NCBI RefSeq assembly: GCF_028553885.1
Contig: NZ_CP067169.1
Span: 124,001-188,000, forward strand
Direction: 5' to 3'
DNA: 64,000 nt
Source of the DNA: Paracoccus aestuarii
GTDB taxonomy: Bacteria > Pseudomonadota > Alphaproteobacteria > Rhodobacterales > Rhodobacteraceae
Each line of letters starts with the position of its first letter. Positions within the stretch are counted from its first letter, which is position 1. Below are positions 1 to 8,482 of this stretch, piece by piece. The position numbers and the translations under genes were made by a program. The notes beneath the pieces were generated by a model. It did not search any database, was not told where the DNA came from, and worked only from the letters and a program-made list of their open reading frames with translations.

Positions 1-165
1 CGGGTGCCCAGGAAGGAAAAGGCCTGGTCGCCCGCCAGTCGCAGATCGGCGTCGATCGCGGACAGGTCGATCCGGTCGCCTTGCCCACGATTGAAATCGG
101 TGATCAGGTCGCGCTGGCTCGCACCGGGGCGGCTATCGGCGGCGGAAAGCTTTATTTCATCAATC
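1..165 (-). pseudogene. C-terminal fragment of an RTX/serralysin-type secreted protein
   Basis: Read on the minus strand, this piece encodes residues matching the C-terminal module of hemolysin-type calcium-binding (RTX, peptidase M10 C-terminal) proteins: RDLITDF, then GDRIDLSAIDAD, then GDQAFSFLGT. That module precedes the type I secretion signal in such exported proteins. The frame is open to the window edge, so the true C-terminus lies outside. Upstream (higher coordinates) the frame meets a TGA at about 176-178, and an IS5-family element begins at about 191, so the N-terminal part is gone. The sequence on the other side of the IS does not continue the protein, so a deletion or rearrangement accompanied or followed insertion. 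The family assignment rests on the motif pattern only. Confidence 0.6.
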
Positions 166-212
166 ACGTGAGGGATTCATTCCGAGTCTTTAGGCTCCAG
201 ACTCATTAAGTT

Positions 213-602
213 TCACAGCCAGAACAAGACGGTTGCGGCGAGCATGATCGCTGAGAAGAACGTTTCCGGGCAGCGGTCATAACGGGTTGCGACGCGCCTC
301 CAGTCCTTCAGACGTCCGAACATGATTTCGATGCGGTTACGCCTTTTGTAACGCCGCTTGTCGTATTTGACGACCTTCTTGCGGGACCTCCGTCCGGGGA
401 TGCAAACCTTTATCCCCTTGTCTTTCAAAGCGTCTCTGAACCAGTCAGCGTCGTAGCCCCTGTCGGCCAGAGGCCACTCAGCCTTCGGCAGGCTGCCCAG
501 CAGCGCCGCCGCGCCGGTGTAATCGCTAACCTGGCCGGCCGACATGAAGAACCCGATCGGCCGCCCCTTCGCATCGGCGACAGCGTGCAACTTGGTGTTC
601 AT
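213..602 (-). CDS. IS5-family transposase, second ORF (C-terminal half)
   Basis: This 129-residue ORF supplies the rest of the DDE catalytic core. The second Asp is in LADRGYDADWFRDAL (about residue 47) and the catalytic Glu in RRNRIEIMFGRLKDWRRVA (about residue 93). The Y-R-E spacing is typical of IS5 transposases. Its start overlaps the end of the upstream ORF, as expected for programmed frameshifting in the IS427 group. No lesion is visible. Confidence 0.85.
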   Translation of the reverse strand: MNTKLHAVADAKGRPIGFFMSAGQVSDYTGAAALLGSLPKAEWPLADRGYDADWFRDALKDKGIKVCIPGRRSRKKVVKYDKRRYKRRNRIEIMFGRLKDWRRVATRYDRCPETFFSAIMLAATVLFWL

Positions 603-970
603 ACCGCCTTTGGTGCGCCCGATCTGGCGCCCGCGCCCCCCTTTTTCACCCCAAGGCTCGAGGCCGTGCGGTGTGCCGTGAGATAGGTCGCGTCATTCAT
701 GATCGTCTTGTGCTCGGCGCTCTCGGCGGCAAGGCCGACCATGATCCGGGCAAAAACCCCGTTATCGCTCCAGCGCTTCCAGCGGTTGTAGAGGGTTTTG
801 GCCGGGCCGTATTCCTTCGGCGCGTCACACCACCGCAACCCATTACGATTGATGAAAATTATGCCGCTGAGGACGCGACGATCATCGACCCGGGGCTTGC
901 CATGGCTCTTGGGAAAGAACGGTTTCAGACGCTCCATTTGGGCGTCGCTCAGCCAGTAAAGATCACTCAT
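599..970 (-). CDS. IS5-family transposase, first ORF (N-terminal half)
   Basis: This 123-residue ORF carries the N-terminal DUF4096-type helical domain (start MSDLYWLSDAQMERLKPFF) and the first catalytic Asp of the DDE domain in IMNDATYLTAHRT, near residue 93. It ends just after a VKKGG stretch, where IS427-group elements shift frame into the second ORF. It overlaps the downstream ORF by four nucleotides. The full transposase would be the frameshift fusion of this ORF with 213-602. Both halves look intact, so the element may still be active. Confidence 0.85.
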   Translation of the reverse strand: MSDLYWLSDAQMERLKPFFPKSHGKPRVDDRRVLSGIIFINRNGLRWCDAPKEYGPAKTLYNRWKRWSDNGVFARIMVGLAAESAEHKTIMNDATYLTAHRTASSLGVKKGGAGARSGAPKAV

Positions 971-1184
971 CGATCAGGTCTCCTTGAGGAGCCTGAATCA
1001 TGCAAAGACCGTAAGATCAATGGGTCTGGAGCCTAGAAAGATATATTGCGAATTGCGCAGCCTTATCAAAACTTTTTACCGGGCAAAGTAGCAGGAATAG
1101 TGGAATACCCGAATGGGCTGATAATGAGGAATTAACTGAATATTCCCGCGCGTGGATCCTTGCGCATGAAAAGCATCTGCCGGG

Positions 1185-2012
1185 TCAGCCCGGCCGGTGC
1201 GCGCCCAGGAACGGCCCCTCGCCCGCGGCGTCGATGCGGGCCAAGGCGTCGGCGATGGGCTCCAACGTGACGGACATGGTCCATGCGGTGGCATGGATCA
1301 TGACCTGCGGTGACACGGCCATCGCGACATGGCCGGGCCAGAACAGCAGGTCGCCGCGGTCGATGGCGGGGCTTTCTGGAAAGGCCTGGCGCTGCAGGTC
1401 GCTGTCGCCCGGACAGGCGATCCCGCAGGCCCCCAGGGCGGCCTGGACCAGCCCCGAACAGTCGATCCCCCACCGGCTGTTGCCGCCCCACAGATAGGGG
1501 GTGCCCAGCAGCGAACGCGCCACCGCGACCGGATCGGTCGCCGGGTCCTGACCGACATGGCCGATCGGGACGAAGCCGCCGGTGGCCAGGCGCAGGAACC
1601 GGCCCTCGGGCCCGGCGCCGGCCAGTTCGGCACCCATGGACAGGGACATCACCTCGCGCGTCTTCATGTCGGGGCGGGGATAGACATGGGTGGCGGGGGC
1701 CGTCACCCGATGCGTGGGCGCGGGATCCGCGGGCCCGATCGCCGCCCGGTCCAGCCAGCCGCAATAGCCGTCGCGATCCGCGCGGACAAAGCTGTGATCG
1801 CCGCGATCCTCGATCACCGTCAGGGGCGCGCCGAAATTCACCTGGCGGTCCCGCGCGCCGCCGGGATCGCTGCAGAGGTCGGCCAAGGGCCGGACCAGCC
1901 GCGCCGGGCGGCCCGCCGTCCAGGCGGGGCGGTCCAGCAGGCCGCGCAGATCCTCCAGCGCGACGCGGTCGGTGGCGGGGGTCAGGCGCCGATCCATCTG
2001 CGGGGGTGCCAT
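1185..2012 (-). CDS. NlpC/P60-family cell-wall peptidase with SH3 domains
   Basis: The 275-residue protein resembles the bacterial dipeptidyl-peptidase VI type of NlpC/P60 enzymes, which cut gamma-D-glutamyl bonds in muropeptides. Residues 40-160 look like one or two SH3b segments. The C-terminal half holds the catalytic Cys in WGIDCSGLVQ, the His in FWPGHVAMAV and a further His in IHATAW, giving the Cys-His-His/polar triad. No signal peptide is apparent, so it may act in the cytoplasm on recycled peptides. The ATG at 2012 shares one base with the stop of the leucyl aminopeptidase upstream, implying a two-gene operon for peptide turnover. Confidence 0.85.
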   Translation of the reverse strand: MAPPQMDRRLTPATDRVALEDLRGLLDRPAWTAGRPARLVRPLADLCSDPGGARDRQVNFGAPLTVIEDRGDHSFVRADRDGYCGWLDRAAIGPADPAPTHRVTAPATHVYPRPDMKTREVMSLSMGAELAGAGPEGRFLRLATGGFVPIGHVGQDPATDPVAVARSLLGTPYLWGGNSRWGIDCSGLVQAALGACGIACPGDSDLQRQAFPESPAIDRGDLLFWPGHVAMAVSPQVMIHATAWTMSVTLEPIADALARIDAAGEGPFLGAHRPG

Positions 2013-3382
2013 CAGCGGCCGGTCAGCTGGGGCAGGGCGGCCATGATCGCGCGGGCGGCCTGGCCCACGCCCCCCTTGGGGCGGCCGGGCGCGGCGGCGG
2101 GCTGCCAGCCATAGATGTCGAAATGCGCGTAGCGCCCGGCGCCTTCGGCAAAGCGGCGCAGGAACAGGGCGGCGGTGATCGACCCCGCCATCCCGCCCGA
2201 GGGCGCGTTGTCCAGATCGGCGATGCCCGGTTCGATCATCGCCTCGTAGGGGTCCCAGAAGGGCATGCGCCAGACCGGGTCCGCGACCCGCATCCCCGCC
2301 GCCTGGATCGCCTGCGCCGCCGCGTCGTCATCGCAGTAGAAAGGCGGCAGGTCCGGCCCGAGCGCCACCCGCGCGGCCCCGGTCAGCGTGGCCAGGCTGA
2401 TCATCAGGTCGGGCTGTTCCTCGGCCGCATAGGCCATCGCATCGGCCAAGACCAGGCGACCCTCGGCATCGGTGTTGTTCACCTCGACCGACAGGCCCTT
2501 GCGGCTGGCCAGCACGTCGCCCGGGCGCATGGCATTGCCCGCGACGCTGTTCTCGACCGCCGGGATCAGCACGCGCAGCCGCAGCCCCGCCGCATCGCCG
2601 CTGCGGGCCAGCATCTGCAGCAGGCCGAGCGCGGTGGCGGCCCCGCCCATGTCCTTCTTCATCAGCCCCATCGAGCCGCCGGGCTTCAGGTTCAGCCCGC
2701 CCGTGTCGAAGCAGACCCCCTTGCCGACGATGGTGACCATCGGACCCTCATCCCCGAGGCGGATGTCGATCAGCCGCGGATCGCTGGCCGCGGCGCGCCC
2801 GACCGCGTGGATCAGGGGAAAGTTCTGCTTCAGCAGCGCGGCGCCGCAGATCACCTCGACCTTGGCGCCGACCTCGTTGGCCAGGGCGCGGGCCGCGGCC
2901 TCCAGCTTGTCGGGGCCGAGGTCGCTGGCGGGGGTGTTGATCAGGTCGCGCGTGGTGAATTCGCCCTTGGCGATGGCCAGGCCGCGGTCGGCATCCACGC
3001 CCTCGGGGCAGACCAGCCGGGCCGAGGGGCCGGGCGTGCCCTTGTAGCGGGTGAAGCGGTACTGGCCCAGCAGCCAGCCGAGCGCGGCCTCGTCGGGGTC
3101 GAGGCCTTGGGGCAGGGCGGCCAGGTGCCAGTCGCCCGCGGGCAGGGATTGGGCGCGGGCCAGGGCGAAGCGGTCGCGCCCGGCGCGCGCCCGGTCGCCC
3201 AGGCCCAGGATCGCGCCGCGCAGCGCGCCGTCGGCACCGGGCAGCAGGCAGATCTGGCCCGCCTGCGCCTTGAAGCCCGCCGCCGCGGGCCAAGGTCCGG
3301 CATCCGGGGGCAACGGGTCGTCGGACCAGACCGCCCAGAGCGGCAGGGTCGCGTCGGAGGCGGGGGCGAATTCGGGCGTCAT
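2012..3382 (-). CDS. Leucyl aminopeptidase, M17 family
   Basis: The 456-residue protein is a cytosolic dizinc/dimanganese aminopeptidase that removes N-terminal residues from peptides. The C-terminal catalytic domain shows GKGVCFDTGGLNLKP (metal-binding Lys/Asp region), MKKDMGGAA and the family signature NTDAEGRLVLADA. The N-terminal 150 residues are the less conserved macro-like domain. I chose the ATG at 3382, preceded by AAGGAC at a suitable distance, over an upstream in-frame start with no ribosome-binding site. It is co-transcribed with the NlpC/P60 peptidase that follows with a one-base overlap. Confidence 0.9.
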   Translation of the reverse strand: MTPEFAPASDATLPLWAVWSDDPLPPDAGPWPAAAGFKAQAGQICLLPGADGALRGAILGLGDRARAGRDRFALARAQSLPAGDWHLAALPQGLDPDEAALGWLLGQYRFTRYKGTPGPSARLVCPEGVDADRGLAIAKGEFTTRDLINTPASDLGPDKLEAAARALANEVGAKVEVICGAALLKQNFPLIHAVGRAAASDPRLIDIRLGDEGPMVTIVGKGVCFDTGGLNLKPGGSMGLMKKDMGGAATALGLLQMLARSGDAAGLRLRVLIPAVENSVAGNAMRPGDVLASRKGLSVEVNNTDAEGRLVLADAMAYAAEEQPDLMISLATLTGAARVALGPDLPPFYCDDDAAAQAIQAAGMRVADPVWRMPFWDPYEAMIEPGIADLDNAPSGGMAGSITAALFLRRFAEGAGRYAHFDIYGWQPAAAPGRPKGGVGQAARAIMAALPQLTGR

Positions 3383-3494
3383 GGCATGTCCTTCGGCTTG
3401 ACGGGGGCCGGCCGGGCGGCCCCGCGGATCGCCCGCCACCCTACTACACCTTGCACGGGCTGCAACCCGGCGGGCCGAAGCCGCGTCCGTCTGG

Positions 3495-3872
3495 TCAGGC
3501 CAGCGCCGTGCGGTCCCAGATCGCCGTCAGCGACCGGTTGCCCACCCGCAGCAGCCGCGCCCGGATCGCGGCCAGCGCCGCCATGTCGCCGCGTTCGGCG
3601 ATGCTGCCCAGATCCATCGCCACCCCCGCCAGCGACAAAAGCCCGATCTGCCAGGCCAGCCGCGACATGCGTTCGGCATGGGCCACGGCCTCGGCCATGC
3701 GCCCGTCCTGCAGGGCGGCATCGACCGATGCCAAGGCCGATGCCAGCTGTTCCAGGGCCAGCCCGATCACATGCTGGGCCGCCGTCTCGCCCAGCTCCGC
3801 CACGATTTCCGCCACGCGGCGGCTGTCCACCCGGACATGCTCTGATATGGCCAAGGCCGCGATATGTGCCAT
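3495..3872 (-). CDS. Hypothetical protein, all-helical, 125 residues
   Basis: I do not recognise this protein. It starts MAHIAALAISEHVRV, is rich in Ala, Leu and Arg, and appears entirely alpha-helical with no membrane segment or signal peptide. The ATG at 3872 is chosen because GGAGGTG lies directly upstream. The ORF is open further but the extra N-terminus lacks a ribosome-binding site. Its length and helical periodicity would suit a four-helix bundle, possibly Hpt-like, but I see no clear phospho-accepting His motif. It stands alone between the aminopeptidase and the divergent carbonic anhydrase gene. Confidence 0.6.
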   Translation of the reverse strand: MAHIAALAISEHVRVDSRRVAEIVAELGETAAQHVIGLALEQLASALASVDAALQDGRMAEAVAHAERMSRLAWQIGLLSLAGVAMDLGSIAERGDMAALAAIRARLLRVGNRSLTAIWDRTALA

Positions 3873-4012
3873 CCGCACCTCCGAAGGGAACTGTCCCCGC
3901 ACCGGCCGACCATGACCCGCAGCGGTGAAGAAACCCTTGAGACGGGCGGCAGAAAAGGCTCGAATTTGTCTCAATCCCGGCCTATCACCCGGTCAGAAAG
4001 CGAGGTTTCCGG

Positions 4013-4660
4013 ATGCAGACCCTGTCCCCTTTGCCGCAATACCTGACCAAGCGCTATCACGGCTGGAAGGCCACGTCCTATGCCGAGAACAGCAGCTGGT
4101 TCCGCCGCCTGGCGAACGAGGGCCAGCGCCCGCGGGCCATGGTGATTTCATGCTGCGATTCGCGCGTCCATGTGACCAGCATCTTCGGCGCCGATTCGGG
4201 CGAGTTCTTCATCCATCGCAACATCGCCAACCTGGTGCCGCCCTATGCGCCCGACGGGCTGCAGCACGGCACCTCGGCCGCGATCGAATATGCGGTCCAG
4301 GCGCTGAAGGTCGCGCATCTGATCGTGGTGGGTCATACCCGCTGCGGCGGCGTGGCGGGGTGCCATGCCATGTGTTCCGGCGCCGCCCCCGAGCTGGAGG
4401 AGAAGACCAGCTTCGTCGGGCGCTGGATGGACATCCTGCGGCCCGGCTATGACCGGGTGAAGGACCTGCCGGCCGAGGATCAGGTCGCCGCGCTGGAACG
4501 CGAGGCGGTGCTGGTCTCGATCGAGAACCTGATGACCTTTCCCTTCGTCAGGGCGGCCGTCGAATCGGGGGAATTGTCGCTGCATGCGCTGGTCAACGAC
4601 ATCGCCGAGGGCACGCTGCTGCAGGCCGAGGAGGGGGGGCGGCGCTGGGTCCAGATCTGA
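4013..4660 (+). CDS. Beta-class carbonic anhydrase
   Basis: The 215-residue enzyme interconverts CO2 and bicarbonate in the cytoplasm. The beta-class zinc site is complete: Cys47 with Asp49 and Arg51 in the CCDSR motif, and the His-x-x-Cys pair in VGHTRCGGVAG. The length is normal for the family. A GAGGT lies upstream of the ATG. It is monocistronic and converges on asd with a 24-bp gap. Confidence 0.93.
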   Translation: MQTLSPLPQYLTKRYHGWKATSYAENSSWFRRLANEGQRPRAMVISCCDSRVHVTSIFGADSGEFFIHRNIANLVPPYAPDGLQHGTSAAIEYAVQALKVAHLIVVGHTRCGGVAGCHAMCSGAAPELEEKTSFVGRWMDILRPGYDRVKDLPAEDQVAALEREAVLVSIENLMTFPFVRAAVESGELSLHALVNDIAEGTLLQAEEGGRRWVQI

Positions 4661-4684
4661 GGGACCCCGCACCGCCCGGGCCGG

Positions 4685-5707
4685 TCAGCCCTTCTTCAGG
4701 ACCTTGTTGCCCAGCAGTTCGGCGATCTGCACCGCGTTCAGCGCCGCGCCCTTGCGCAGGTTGTCGCTGACGCACCACAGGTTCAGGCCGTTCTCGACCG
4801 TGCCGTCCTGGCGGATGCGGCTGATATAGGTGGCATATTCACCCACGCATTCGACCGGCGTCGTGTAGCCGCCGGGCTCGCGCTTGTCGACGACCATGAT
4901 GCCCGGCGCCTCGCGCAGGATGTCGCGAGCCTCGTCCTCGTCCAGGAAATCCTCGAATTCGATGTTGATCGATTCCGAATGGCCGACAAAGACCGGCACG
5001 CGCACGCAGGTCGCGCTGACCTTGATGGCGGGGTCGACGATCTTCTTGGTCTCGACCACCATCTTCCATTCCTCCTTGGTCGAGCCGTCTTCCATGAAGA
5101 CGTCGATCTGGGGGATGACGTTGAAGGCGATCTGCTTCTGGAACTTCTTGGCGGGCTTTTCCTGTCCGGGGACATACATGCCCTTGGTCTGGTCCCACAG
5201 CTCGTCCATGCCGTCCTTGCCCGCGCCGCTGACCGATTGATAGGTCGAGACAACGACGCGCTTGATGCGCGCGCGGTCATGCAAGGGCTTCAGCGCCACG
5301 ACCATCTGCGCGGTCGAGCAGTTGGGGTTGGCGATGATGTTCTTCTTGGCATAGCCGTGGATCGCGTCCGGGTTCACCTCCGGCACGATCAGCGGGATGT
5401 CGGGGTCGTAGCGATAGAGCGAGGAGTTGTCGATCACCACGCAGCCCGCCGCCGCCGCCTTGGGGGCGTGGATCTTGGTCGCGTCCGATCCGATGGCGAA
5501 CAGCGCGATGTCCCACCCGGTCCAGTCGAACTGTTCGATATCCTTGATCTTCAGGGTCTTGTCGCCAAAGCTGACCTCGGTCCCCTGGCTGCGGCGCGAG
5601 GCCAGGACGGCGATCTCGTCCACGGGGAACTGGCGTTCATCGAGGATGTTCAGCATTTCGCGGCCCACATTGCCCGTGGCGCCGGCGACGACGACTTTGT
5701 AACCCAT
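4685..5707 (-). CDS. asd: Aspartate-semialdehyde dehydrogenase
   Basis: This 340-residue enzyme reduces aspartyl phosphate to aspartate semialdehyde, the branch point to lysine/diaminopimelate, threonine and methionine. The N-terminal Rossmann motif VVVAGATGNVGREM binds NADPH. The catalytic Cys is in ANPNCSTAQMV, and the VSTYQSVSGAG and RVPVF segments are typical of the family. The ATG at 5707 follows AAGGAG. An in-frame extension to 5869 is non-conserved and was discarded. It is a single gene, convergent with the carbonic anhydrase gene. Confidence 0.95.
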   Translation of the reverse strand: MGYKVVVAGATGNVGREMLNILDERQFPVDEIAVLASRRSQGTEVSFGDKTLKIKDIEQFDWTGWDIALFAIGSDATKIHAPKAAAAGCVVIDNSSLYRYDPDIPLIVPEVNPDAIHGYAKKNIIANPNCSTAQMVVALKPLHDRARIKRVVVSTYQSVSGAGKDGMDELWDQTKGMYVPGQEKPAKKFQKQIAFNVIPQIDVFMEDGSTKEEWKMVVETKKIVDPAIKVSATCVRVPVFVGHSESINIEFEDFLDEDEARDILREAPGIMVVDKREPGGYTTPVECVGEYATYISRIRQDGTVENGLNLWCVSDNLRKGAALNAVQIAELLGNKVLKKG

Positions 5708-5816
5708 TTCGGGGGGACTCCTTTTTCTGCGGTCCGGGGCGTTTACCGCAAAACCGGCCGCAATGCCAGCCGGGGCGTGCAGGCGCGCGGGTCGGGACCC
5801 GCGCGCCCAGGGGTCG

Positions 5817-7781
5817 CTAGAACCGCAGGCCCAGGCCCGCGCCCAGGGTCGCCTGCGATCCGGCGTCATGGCCCACGCGGCTGTCCAGCGTCACCCAGGC
5901 CTGGGCCTGGTCCGACAGGGCGGTGCTGACCGCCAGGCCGATGCGGGCGAAGCTGCGGTCCTGGCCCGCCAGCGACACGCGGCGCGCGGTCCCGCCGCTG
6001 TCGGTCACGTCGATGCGCGAGGGCGCGCCCTCGGCCAGGTCATGGACCAGGCTGCCCTGCGCCGACAGGGCCAGGTCGCGGCCCGCGGCGGCCAGGGTGG
6101 TGCCGATGCGGGCGCCCAGCTGGACCTCGAAGCTTTCGATCGCCTGGCCGGCATAGCCGATGGCTGTGCGGGCATCGCCCGTCTCGCCGAAGCCTGAGAT
6201 CCGGGTGCGGCTGTAATCCAGCCCCGCCACCGGGCCCCAGGTCACGCCCGGCGCCAGGTCCATGTCGCGGCCCGCCTGGACGCGCGCGCCCAAGGTATAG
6301 GCGTTGGTGGACCAGTCCAGGTCGCTCTGGGCGATGACCGCCCCCAGCCCGGAGACCAGGGCGAAGTCGCGCGTGCCCGACAGGTCCGACTTGCCCCAGC
6401 TGACCGCGCCGGTCACCCAGTCCTGGCCCATGCGCCAGGCCGCGTCGGCGGACAGCTGATAGCCGGTCGCCTCGATATCGCCGTCGCGCAGCCGGTCGCC
6501 GCTGCGGGCATAGGCCAGGCTGGTGCCGACCGACAGGCCGTCCATCAGCCCATAGGCCCCGCCGACCCGCGCCATCAGCGCGGCCCCGCCATTGCGGTCG
6601 AAGGTGCCGCTGCTGTCGGGGGTCAGCAGGCCCTGGACCGCCACGTCGGATACGATCCGGCCCATCGGCAGGTCGGCATCCAGCCGGTCGCGCGCGGCGC
6701 GCATCGACAGGGCGGACAGGTCGGCATCCTGGCGCAGCGCCAGATCGGCGATCTGGGCGGCGGTCAGGCCCGCGTCGCGGGCGCTGGCGATCAGGTCTGC
6801 GCCGGTCTCCTCGGCCAGCAGGCGGGTCAGGATGCGGGCATAGTCGCGGGTGCGCTGCTCGAACCGCTCCTCGCCCAGGGCCTCGCGCAGGAAGTCCCAG
6901 CTGTCCAGCTCGGCATCGTGCCAGGTGCGGCCGCCGGGGATGGCGGGATTGGTGGTCTGGTCATAGCCGTCCAGGTCGCCGATCTCCCAGTTGGTGGCCT
7001 CCAGCCACAGGATCGGGATGTCGAACTGTTCGAAGACCGCCGCATCCGAACAGCAGCCCGTCAGGATCGGATAGGCCGGGTTCAGGCCGGGATTGCTGCG
7101 CAGGTCGATGCCCAGCTCGCGCGCGATCTCATGCGCGCGGTTGCGCAGGGACAGCAGGTCGGAATTGTCCAGATAGTTCACGCCGGCATGGCCATACATG
7201 AAATCGCCGGTGATCAGGCTGTCGATGTTGATCATGCCCGCCAGATTGGCGCGCTGCGCGTCGGTCAGGTTGTCGACATAGTGCTTTGCGCCTTGGAGGC
7301 TGCGCCTTCCCCCATCGCCTGGCGTGGACACGAACTCTTCGGCACCGAACGCCACGAACTCCAGGCCCGTCTGGGTCTGCAACCCGGACATATGGGCGGC
7401 CAGTTCGGTAAGGACGCCTGCACCCGAGGCGTTGTCATCCACCCCCTGGAGGTCGGGCGAGGTACCTGCCGTGTCGAAATGTGCGCCCACGACCAAGGTG
7501 CGCCCGTCAACGCCCGGCAAGGAGACGACCAAATTCTGCGATGGTCCGACGCCTGCATTGAAGTCCTGCACGCGGACCGCGCCCGCCCGCGACAGGCGGT
7601 CGGCCATGTAGTCGGATGCCGCGAAGAAGGTGGTGCCGGTCTCGGGGGCGCCGGTGAAGCGGCCCGGATAGCTGAGCGCCAGATCGCGCATGGTCTGATA
7701 GCCGTATTGGCCGAAATCCTGCGCCGCCGCGGGGGCGGCGATCAGCGCGGTCGTGGCCAGGATGGCGCGTAAGGTGGTCAT
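5817..7781 (-). CDS. M28-family aminopeptidase with autotransporter beta-barrel
   Basis: The 654-residue protein starts with a signal peptide (MTTLRAILATTALIAAPAAAQ). Residues about 25-320 form an M28 zinc aminopeptidase. Metal ligands are visible in GAHFDT (His, Asp), GVDDNASGAG (bridging Asp), FGAEEF (Glu-Glu), INIDSL (Asp) and RTWHDAELD (His). Residues about 370-654 have the alternating pattern of an autotransporter beta-domain and end in LGAGLGLRF with the terminal Phe used for outer-membrane assembly. This predicts a surface-displayed or released peptidase, a type V secretion fusion. The start at 7781 is preceded by GGGAGA. The gene is monocistronic. Confidence 0.88.
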   Translation of the reverse strand: MTTLRAILATTALIAAPAAAQDFGQYGYQTMRDLALSYPGRFTGAPETGTTFFAASDYMADRLSRAGAVRVQDFNAGVGPSQNLVVSLPGVDGRTLVVGAHFDTAGTSPDLQGVDDNASGAGVLTELAAHMSGLQTQTGLEFVAFGAEEFVSTPGDGGRRSLQGAKHYVDNLTDAQRANLAGMINIDSLITGDFMYGHAGVNYLDNSDLLSLRNRAHEIARELGIDLRSNPGLNPAYPILTGCCSDAAVFEQFDIPILWLEATNWEIGDLDGYDQTTNPAIPGGRTWHDAELDSWDFLREALGEERFEQRTRDYARILTRLLAEETGADLIASARDAGLTAAQIADLALRQDADLSALSMRAARDRLDADLPMGRIVSDVAVQGLLTPDSSGTFDRNGGAALMARVGGAYGLMDGLSVGTSLAYARSGDRLRDGDIEATGYQLSADAAWRMGQDWVTGAVSWGKSDLSGTRDFALVSGLGAVIAQSDLDWSTNAYTLGARVQAGRDMDLAPGVTWGPVAGLDYSRTRISGFGETGDARTAIGYAGQAIESFEVQLGARIGTTLAAAGRDLALSAQGSLVHDLAEGAPSRIDVTDSGGTARRVSLAGQDRSFARIGLAVSTALSDQAQAWVTLDSRVGHDAGSQATLGAGLGLRF

Positions 7782-7864
7782 CGGGTTCTCCCTCGTTTCT
7801 GCTTGGTGTCCCGTTTTCGGGAAGCCGTCAGGATTGCAGATCGTGCAGGGCACGCAAGCCCCGA

Positions 7865-8482
7865 TCAGCGGATCAGGCGCAGCCGGGCATCCTGTCGCAG
7901 CAGGTCGGCGACCCAATCGCCCTCGGCTGCGAAATCATGCGGCACCTGGGCGGCGCCGCGCCCGCCCGACAGCGACAGGCTGGCAAAGAAATCGAACCCG
8001 TAGAGCGTCAGCGAGGCCAGATCCGCCCGCAGGCAGAGCTCGATCATCATCGCCCCCGTGGTGGGCGGTGCCCCCAGCCTGTCGCGCAGGGCGGTGATGT
8101 CGTCCAAGGGATGCAGATAGAAGCCCGGGCTGCGCGCGGTGGTCCAGTCCAGCCGCTTGCGCTTGGGCGACATCCACAGGATGCGCCCGGGGGCCAGACG
8201 CGCGCGGTCCGCATCGGGCAGGCGGGTGGCCAAGGCCAGCCAGTCGGTGCGGCGGCCATGGCTGCGCGGCGCGGGCATGGGCGCGCGGTTGATGCGGATC
8301 ACCCGGTCGGCGGCGTCGATCGCCGCGCCGTGATCGCCTTGGGCCAGCGCGCGGGCATTGCCGATCAGCGCGACATGGCACCCGGCCAGGTCGGCCAGCA
8401 GCGCGGGCTGGTCGACGGACAGGGCGGCCAGCGGGCTCTCGCGCCGCATCAGCCGCGCGGCCAGAAAGGCCAGCCGGGTCAC
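7865..8482 (-). CDS. GT29-like (sialyltransferase-fold) glycosyltransferase
   Basis: The 205-residue protein carries the sialyl-motif-L pattern of glycosyltransferase family 29: VALIGNARALAQG, then AIDAADRVIRINRAP. Later blocks are SPGFYLHPLDDITALR, TGAMMIELCL and LTLYGFDFF. In bacteria such proteins are assigned to GT29 but the transferred sugar is usually unknown. The GTG start at 8482 overlaps the end of the GT4 gene by four bases, so the two are translationally coupled. A role in adding a sugar to LPS or another envelope glycan is inferred from that coupling. No membrane segment is seen. Confidence 0.75.
   Translation of the reverse strand: MTRLAFLAARLMRRESPLAALSVDQPALLADLAGCHVALIGNARALAQGDHGAAIDAADRVIRINRAPMPAPRSHGRRTDWLALATRLPDADRARLAPGRILWMSPKRKRLDWTTARSPGFYLHPLDDITALRDRLGAPPTTGAMMIELCLRADLASLTLYGFDFFASLSLSGGRGAAQVPHDFAAEGDWVADLLRQDARLRLIR

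Larger units (their letters stand above)
191..1035 (-). mobile_element. IS5-family (IS427-like) insertion sequence
   Basis: Imperfect terminal inverted repeats are visible. The left end at 191 and the right end at 1035 share TAGGCTCCAGAC followed by a CATT block, read inwards. A TA at each outer edge (191-192 and 1034-1035) would fit the TA duplication of the IS427 group. Two overlapping minus-strand ORFs fill the element. The sequences outside the two ends do not belong to one gene, so the element probably marks a rearrangement junction. Confidence 0.8.

Noticed and set aside
1310..3928. 872-codon plus-strand ORF over the peptidase genes
   Set aside because: It is an Arg/Pro-rich shadow frame typical of high-GC antisense DNA, opposite two well-conserved peptidases.
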